NCBI RefSeq assembly: GCF_002257585.1
Contig: NZ_CP022743.1
Span: 434,001 to 498,000, forward strand
DNA length: 64,000 bases
Source of the DNA: Mucilaginibacter xinganensis
Lineage (GTDB): Bacteria; Bacteroidota; Bacteroidia; Sphingobacteriales; Sphingobacteriaceae
Reading direction: 5' to 3'
Numbering within the stretch: position 1 is the stretch's first letter; the number at the start of each line of letters is the position of its first letter. Positions 60,115 to 64,000 of this stretch are shown here, piece by piece. Under the pieces are notes generated by a model. That model was not told the origin of the DNA. It ran no database searches and saw nothing but the letters and a program-made list of their open reading frames with translations. A program made the position numbers and the translations under genes.

Positions 60115-60357
60115 GGGTTCATTATTACCCCCTGCTATAACTCCGATAACTAAGCAAAACCCGGCAATTTCCCGAAAAACCGGGACTGGCACCCAACAAC
60201 TAATACCGGCAGAACAATTAATTCTGTCTCCCCTCCCTCTCTGTAAAAAACTTGTTTCATTACACTTAGGTAAAAAACTATTGCTGTTAAATTCACATTT
60301 ATTTGCTTACATTTAACTTCATTATAAACCAGCGTAACGCTCATTACTTCCTGAACT

Positions 60358-62676
60358 ATGCGGCGGAAACTATATTTATTGGGAATCTTTTGTGCGGGTA
60401 GTATTGTCGCGTTTCTCAACGCCTGCAATAATTCTGCGTCCAATATCGAGGATCAGGTGCCCGATAGCATCAGCTATAATTTTAACATCCGTCCCATTCT
60501 TTCTGATAAATGTTATAAATGCCACGGGCCCGATGCCAGTAAAAGGCAGGCCGGTTTACGGCTGGATAAACCCGAGAGCGCTTTTAAAGCTTTAAAGGAT
60601 AATCCCGCAGCGCACGTACTGGTCCCCGGCAGCCCCGAAATGTCTGAACTATTCAGAAGAATATCTACCAATGACACAGCTGAAATAATGCCGCCGGCCA
60701 ATTCAAACCTGAAACGCTTGACCCCACATGAGGTTGACCTGATTAAAAAATGGATAAAACAGGGCGCAAAATATGAAAAGCACTGGGCCTTTGTTCCGCC
60801 AAAGCTATGGCCCGTACCCGAAGTTGACAACAAGGAGTGGCCTAAAAACCCGATCGATAATTTTATACTAAAAAAACAGGAACAGTATGGGATTAAACCC
60901 AACCCCGAGGCTGATAAGGAGCATTTGCTAAAAAGAGTCAGCCTCGATTTAACAGGTTTGCCGCCCAGCCTTGAAATGCAGGATAGGTTTTTAGCGGACA
61001 AAAGTCCCGATGCATATGGCAAGGTGGTTGATGAGCTGATGAAAAGCCCGGCATACGGAGAAAAGATGGCACTGCATTGGATGGATGTTGCCCGTTATGC
61101 CGACTCGCACGGATACCAGGACGACAACTACCGTACGCAGTGGCCATGGCGCGATTGGGTGATTCATGCATATAATGAAAACCTGCCCTATGATAAATTT
61201 ATATCGTGGCAGCTGGCCGGCGACCTGATGCCGGACGCCACCAAGGAACAATTGCTGGCAACGGGCTTTAACCGAAATCATAAAATAACGGAAGAGGGAG
61301 GTGTTATAAATGAGGAATACCGTGTAGCTTACGTTACCGACCGTACGAATACTTTCGGCAAAGCATTGCTGGGGGTGACGATGGAATGTGCCCATTGTCA
61401 CGACCACAAGTACGATCCTTTTTCGCAAAAAGAATATTATCAGCTTTACTCTTTTTTTAACAGTGTGAAAGAGCCAGGTTTACAGGCGACAGTTGGCGGG
61501 CCCGAAACTTATGCCAAGCGGCCGCTGATGCAGATTACCAATGCCGACGTAAAGAGTATTTTGAAGTTTGTAAACAAGAAGGACACAGGCAAACTAATAG
61601 TATCAGTGATGGGCGATAGCGAGGTTTACCGCAAAACATACATCCTGAAGCGGGGAAACTATGATGCACACGGCGATGAAGTGCAGCCCGGAACCCCAGC
61701 CGCCATTATGCCGTTTAACAACGCCCTGCCTAAAAACAGGCTGGGGCTGGCCAAATGGTTATTTGATAAAAGGAACCCGCTTACCGCAAGGGTATTTGTA
61801 AACCAAACCTGGCAGGAGCTGTTTGGAAAAGGCATTGTAAAAAGCTCGGGCGATTTCGGGATGCAGGGCGACTTGCCCTCACATCCTGAACTGCTGGACT
61901 GGCTGGCGGTTGATTTTATGAATCACGGCTGGGATATGAAACGATTGGTAAAACAGATGGTAATGTCCGCAACCTATCGACAGTCGGCAGTACTCACCAA
62001 AGACAAAATGAAGATTGATCCGGATAATACACTCTTATCCCGCGGCCCGCGATACCGGCTCCCTGCTGAACTGGTACGGGACCTGGTACTTGCAAGCAGC
62101 GGCCTGCTAACCAAAACAATTGGCGGCCCCAGTGTAAATCCATATCAACCGCCCGGCCTGTGGGAAAACGCAACATCCGGTCGCGGTATTTTGGCCAGCT
62201 ATAAGCAGGTTCATGGACCCGATCTTTACCGCCGCGGAATGTACACCCTCATAAAGCGCACTGTTCCCCCTGTTGAAATGGCCATTTTTGATGCCAGCAA
62301 CCGCGACCAATGCGAAGTAAAGCGGCTAAGGACAAACACGCCTTTGCAGGCACTGTTAATGGAAAACGACCCGACGGTGCTGGAAGCGGCAAGGGTTTTA
62401 GCCGCAAGGTTACTAAAGGATAATACGCAGGCAAAAGACAAAATAACAAAAGCATTCCGCCTTATTATTGGCCGCACGCCAGCAGAGCAGGAACTGGGGA
62501 TATTAACGGCTTATTATAATGACCAGCTAAAAACCCTGAATAAGAAGGACGCACAAAAGGTATTAACCGTAGGAGAATACCCCATTACGCCTGGGGTTGA
62601 TGAGGTATTGCTGGCAGCCATGATGAAAACAGTTGATACAATTTATAATTTAGAGGAAGCGATAACAAAAACCTGA
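60358..62676 (+). CDS. PSD1 / Planctomycete cytochrome c lipoprotein (DUF1549-DUF1553)
   Basis: A 772-residue exported lipoprotein (signal peptide with lipobox FLNAC, Cys23). An N-terminal cytochrome c-like domain has a single heme motif Cys52-x2-Cys55-His56 (KCYKCHGPDASKRQ). DUF1549 follows (about 150-360, PIDNFILKKQEQYGIKPNPEA, WMDVARYADSHGYQDDNYR), then DUF1553 (about 445-740, NRLGLAKWLFDKRNPLTARVF). The family is abundant in Planctomycetes, where it has been tied to sugar degradation; function is not established. At 772 residues it lacks the middle inserted domain of many planctomycetal members. It overlaps the DUF1501 gene by one base. Confidence 0.9.
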   Translation: MRRKLYLLGIFCAGSIVAFLNACNNSASNIEDQVPDSISYNFNIRPILSDKCYKCHGPDASKRQAGLRLDKPESAFKALKDNPAAHVLVPGSPEMSELFRRISTNDTAEIMPPANSNLKRLTPHEVDLIKKWIKQGAKYEKHWAFVPPKLWPVPEVDNKEWPKNPIDNFILKKQEQYGIKPNPEADKEHLLKRVSLDLTGLPPSLEMQDRFLADKSPDAYGKVVDELMKSPAYGEKMALHWMDVARYADSHGYQDDNYRTQWPWRDWVIHAYNENLPYDKFISWQLAGDLMPDATKEQLLATGFNRNHKITEEGGVINEEYRVAYVTDRTNTFGKALLGVTMECAHCHDHKYDPFSQKEYYQLYSFFNSVKEPGLQATVGGPETYAKRPLMQITNADVKSILKFVNKKDTGKLIVSVMGDSEVYRKTYILKRGNYDAHGDEVQPGTPAAIMPFNNALPKNRLGLAKWLFDKRNPLTARVFVNQTWQELFGKGIVKSSGDFGMQGDLPSHPELLDWLAVDFMNHGWDMKRLVKQMVMSATYRQSAVLTKDKMKIDPDNTLLSRGPRYRLPAELVRDLVLASSGLLTKTIGGPSVNPYQPPGLWENATSGRGILASYKQVHGPDLYRRGMYTLIKRTVPPVEMAIFDASNRDQCEVKRLRTNTPLQALLMENDPTVLEAARVLAARLLKDNTQAKDKITKAFRLIIGRTPAEQELGILTAYYNDQLKTLNKKDAQKVLTVGEYPITPGVDEVLLAAMMKTVDTIYNLEEAITKT

Positions 62677-64000
62677 TGTCCATGGAAAAAGATATTTTAG
62701 AGCATCGCCTTAATATAAACAGGCGCAGGTTTTTATCCAGGCTGAGCATGGGTATTGGGAGTATTGCCTTGGGTTCGTTGCTTATTCCTGATCTTTTCAG
62801 CGGCAGTGGTGGCGAAAGTGAGGCGGACTTTATAGCGGGCATTCCGAATTTTGCACCAAAAGCCAAAAGGGTTATTTACCTTTTCCAGGATGGCGCGCCA
62901 TCACAACTGGAATCATTTGATTACAAGCCAAAGCTGAGAGAAATGATGGGGCAGGATCTTCCTGCCTCTGTTCGCGGTACCCAAATTCTTACCGGGATGA
63001 CTGCTAACCAGGCCCATTTTCCGTTAGTGGGCTCCTTTTATGATTTTAAGCAGTACGGCGAATCAAGAGCGTGGATCAGCGATATGTTTCCGCACATAGG
63101 TGCAATTGCTGATGATATTTGCATTATCCGTTCTATGTACACCGAGGCTATTAACCATGACCCCGCTTTAACATTTTTCCAAACCGGGGCACAGCAGGGC
63201 AATCGTCCCAGCATGGGCTCGTGGGTAAGCTACGGACTGGGCAGCGAAAATAAAAACCTTCCCGCTTTCACCGTTTTACTTTCCAAAGGAAAAGGCAATG
63301 GGCAGGGTGTTTATTCAAAACTTTGGAGCAATGGTTTTTTGGATTCTATTCACCAGGGAGTACAATTTAGTAGCGGTGAAAACCCAGTGCTTTATTTAAA
63401 TGACCAGTCGGGAATTGACCGCCGCGAGCGCCGCAAAATGCTGGATAAACTTGCGGAACTAAATGAGATCTCTTATAAAGAATTTGGAGACCCGGAGATC
63501 TCCGCCAAAGTACAGCAATATGAAATGGCCTACCGGATGCAGTCGGCCGTGCCCGAAATAATGGATGTTTCAAAAGAATCGGACGATATTATAAAAATGT
63601 ACGGCCCCGATTGCCTGGTACCTGGTACTTACGCTGCCAATTGCCTGCTGGCGCGCAAGCTATCAGAAAGCGGTGTGCGTTTTGTGCAGCTGTATCACCA
63701 GGGCTGGGATCAGCACAACAACCTGCCGCAGGAAATGGCCGGCCAGGCAAAAGACGTTGACCAGGCATCAGCAGCACTGGTTACAGATTTAAAACAACGC
63801 GGCCTGCTTGACGAAACCCTTGTGATTTGGGGCGGCGAATTTGGGCGCACCAATTATAGCCAGGGCAAACTGGAAAAAGCAAACTATGGCCGCGACCATC
63901 ATCCGCGTTGTTTCAGCATCTGGATGGCCGGTGGCGGTATTAAGCCCGGTATTGTTTACGGCGAATCGGACGAGTTTGGGTATAATATTGTAAAAGACCC
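62676..64000 (+). CDS. DUF1501 family protein, N-terminal part
   Basis: The ATG at 62676 shares a base with the PSD1 stop (TGATG). 441 codons lie in the window and the gene runs past the right edge. A Tat-type signal (NRRRFLSRLSMGIGS) suggests folded export. The DUF1501 domain resembles an alkaline-phosphatase/sulfatase fold: LFQDGAPSQLESFDYKP, MYTEAINHDPAL, GSWVSYGLGS, VQLYHQGWDQHNNL, WGGEFGRTNY and GRDHHPRCFSIW are conserved motifs. It is the constant partner of PSD1 proteins. Substrate unknown; metal binding by the Asp/His motifs is inference from the fold. Confidence 0.9.
   Translation, partial: MSMEKDILEHRLNINRRRFLSRLSMGIGSIALGSLLIPDLFSGSGGESEADFIAGIPNFAPKAKRVIYLFQDGAPSQLESFDYKPKLREMMGQDLPASVRGTQILTGMTANQAHFPLVGSFYDFKQYGESRAWISDMFPHIGAIADDICIIRSMYTEAINHDPALTFFQTGAQQGNRPSMGSWVSYGLGSENKNLPAFTVLLSKGKGNGQGVYSKLWSNGFLDSIHQGVQFSSGENPVLYLNDQSGIDRRERRKMLDKLAELNEISYKEFGDPEISAKVQQYEMAYRMQSAVPEIMDVSKESDDIIKMYGPDCLVPGTYAANCLLARKLSESGVRFVQLYHQGWDQHNNLPQEMAGQAKDVDQASAALVTDLKQRGLLDETLVIWGGEFGRTNYSQGKLEKANYGRDHHPRCFSIWMAGGGIKPGIVYGESDEFGYNIVKD

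Noticed and set aside
60104..60316. 70-codon frame after the START gene
   Set aside because: Begins inside the end of the START gene in another frame and has low-complexity Pro/Leu content.
60358..64000. Planctomycete contamination or assembly join
   Set aside because: Base use, codon use and the neighbouring Bacteroidota genes run on without a break, and such pairs are also known from Bacteroidota.

Overview
The window reads as chromosomal DNA of a Bacteroidota bacterium of the family Sphingobacteriaceae; a Mucilaginibacter-like species is my best guess. Reasons: protein families typical of that group (DUF2490, DUF1080, PSD1/DUF1501, CpxxC-tailed small proteins beside LuxR-type regulators, a response regulator fused to a Crp/Fnr effector), -7 boxes of the Bacteroidota form TAnnTTTG upstream of several genes, almost no Shine-Dalgarno sequences, and an outer-membrane/polysaccharide lifestyle (GH43, GH78, rhamnose use, 3-keto-glycoside oxidation). 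The taxonomic call is inference from gene content. I see no phage, IS element, plasmid function, rRNA or CRISPR array.

Layout. 1-3.4 kb: end of a DUF2490 protein, a secreted GH43, an RhlE-like helicase, a CBS protein and a tiny zinc-ribbon-like protein. 3.9-7.1 kb: a three-gene operon (DUF1080, GMC oxidoreductase, gluconate 2-dehydrogenase subunit 3-like) that looks like a 3-keto-glycoside oxidation/cleavage module, closed by a terminator. 7.2-11.6 kb: a PH-like membrane protein, a LemA-TPM-TPM cluster, a nitrobindin/heme-binding-like protein behind a strong dyad, and a NUDIX hydrolase. 11.6-18.6 kb, all minus strand: an NHL-repeat lipoprotein and the ribosomal locus rpsP-rimM-trmD-rplS, which is split between rimM and trmD by six genes, including a tightly coupled membrane-protein/XRE-regulator operon preceded by three evenly spaced 16-bp operator-like sites.

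18.9-28.9 kb: a PAS sensor ending after its phospho-acceptor helix, pfkA, a DsbD-type thiol-disulfide transporter with its separate N-terminal domain protein, birA, then rsfS-ftsH-LUD protein and a metallophosphoesterase. 29.0-31.6 kb: a four-gene operon (uncharacterised CPPxC protein, membrane protein, histidine kinase, LuxR-type regulator) behind a 23-bp perfect inverted repeat. 31.6-38.0 kb: a PA0069-type radical SAM protein, a transglutaminase/DUF2569 protein, a MarR-MFS pair with a clear MarR-type operator, and two small secreted proteins. 38.3-42.9 kb: two tandem XRE paralogues, the receiver-Crp fusion regulator, a 34-residue membrane peptide gene, a CPA1 antiporter and an alpha/beta hydrolase; then tRNA-Pro(GGG).

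43.2-50.5 kb: an L-rhamnose cluster (bifunctional aldolase/dehydrogenase, RhaT, GH78 rhamnosidase, divergent GntR regulator) without an isomerase or kinase. 50.5-59.3 kb: an orphan histidine kinase and a stress/ion block (two universal stress proteins and a type IIA P-type ATPase facing an AI-2E transporter, a CDP-alcohol phosphatidyltransferase and a small membrane protein), flanked on both outer sides by Crp/Fnr-like palindromes of the form TGAY-N4-RTCA. 59.5-64 kb: a START-domain protein and a Planctomycete-type PSD1 lipoprotein cytochrome overlapping a DUF1501 protein that runs off the end of the window. The best candidates for undescribed biology are the three-operator membrane/XRE operon and the 29-31.6 kb four-gene signalling operon.
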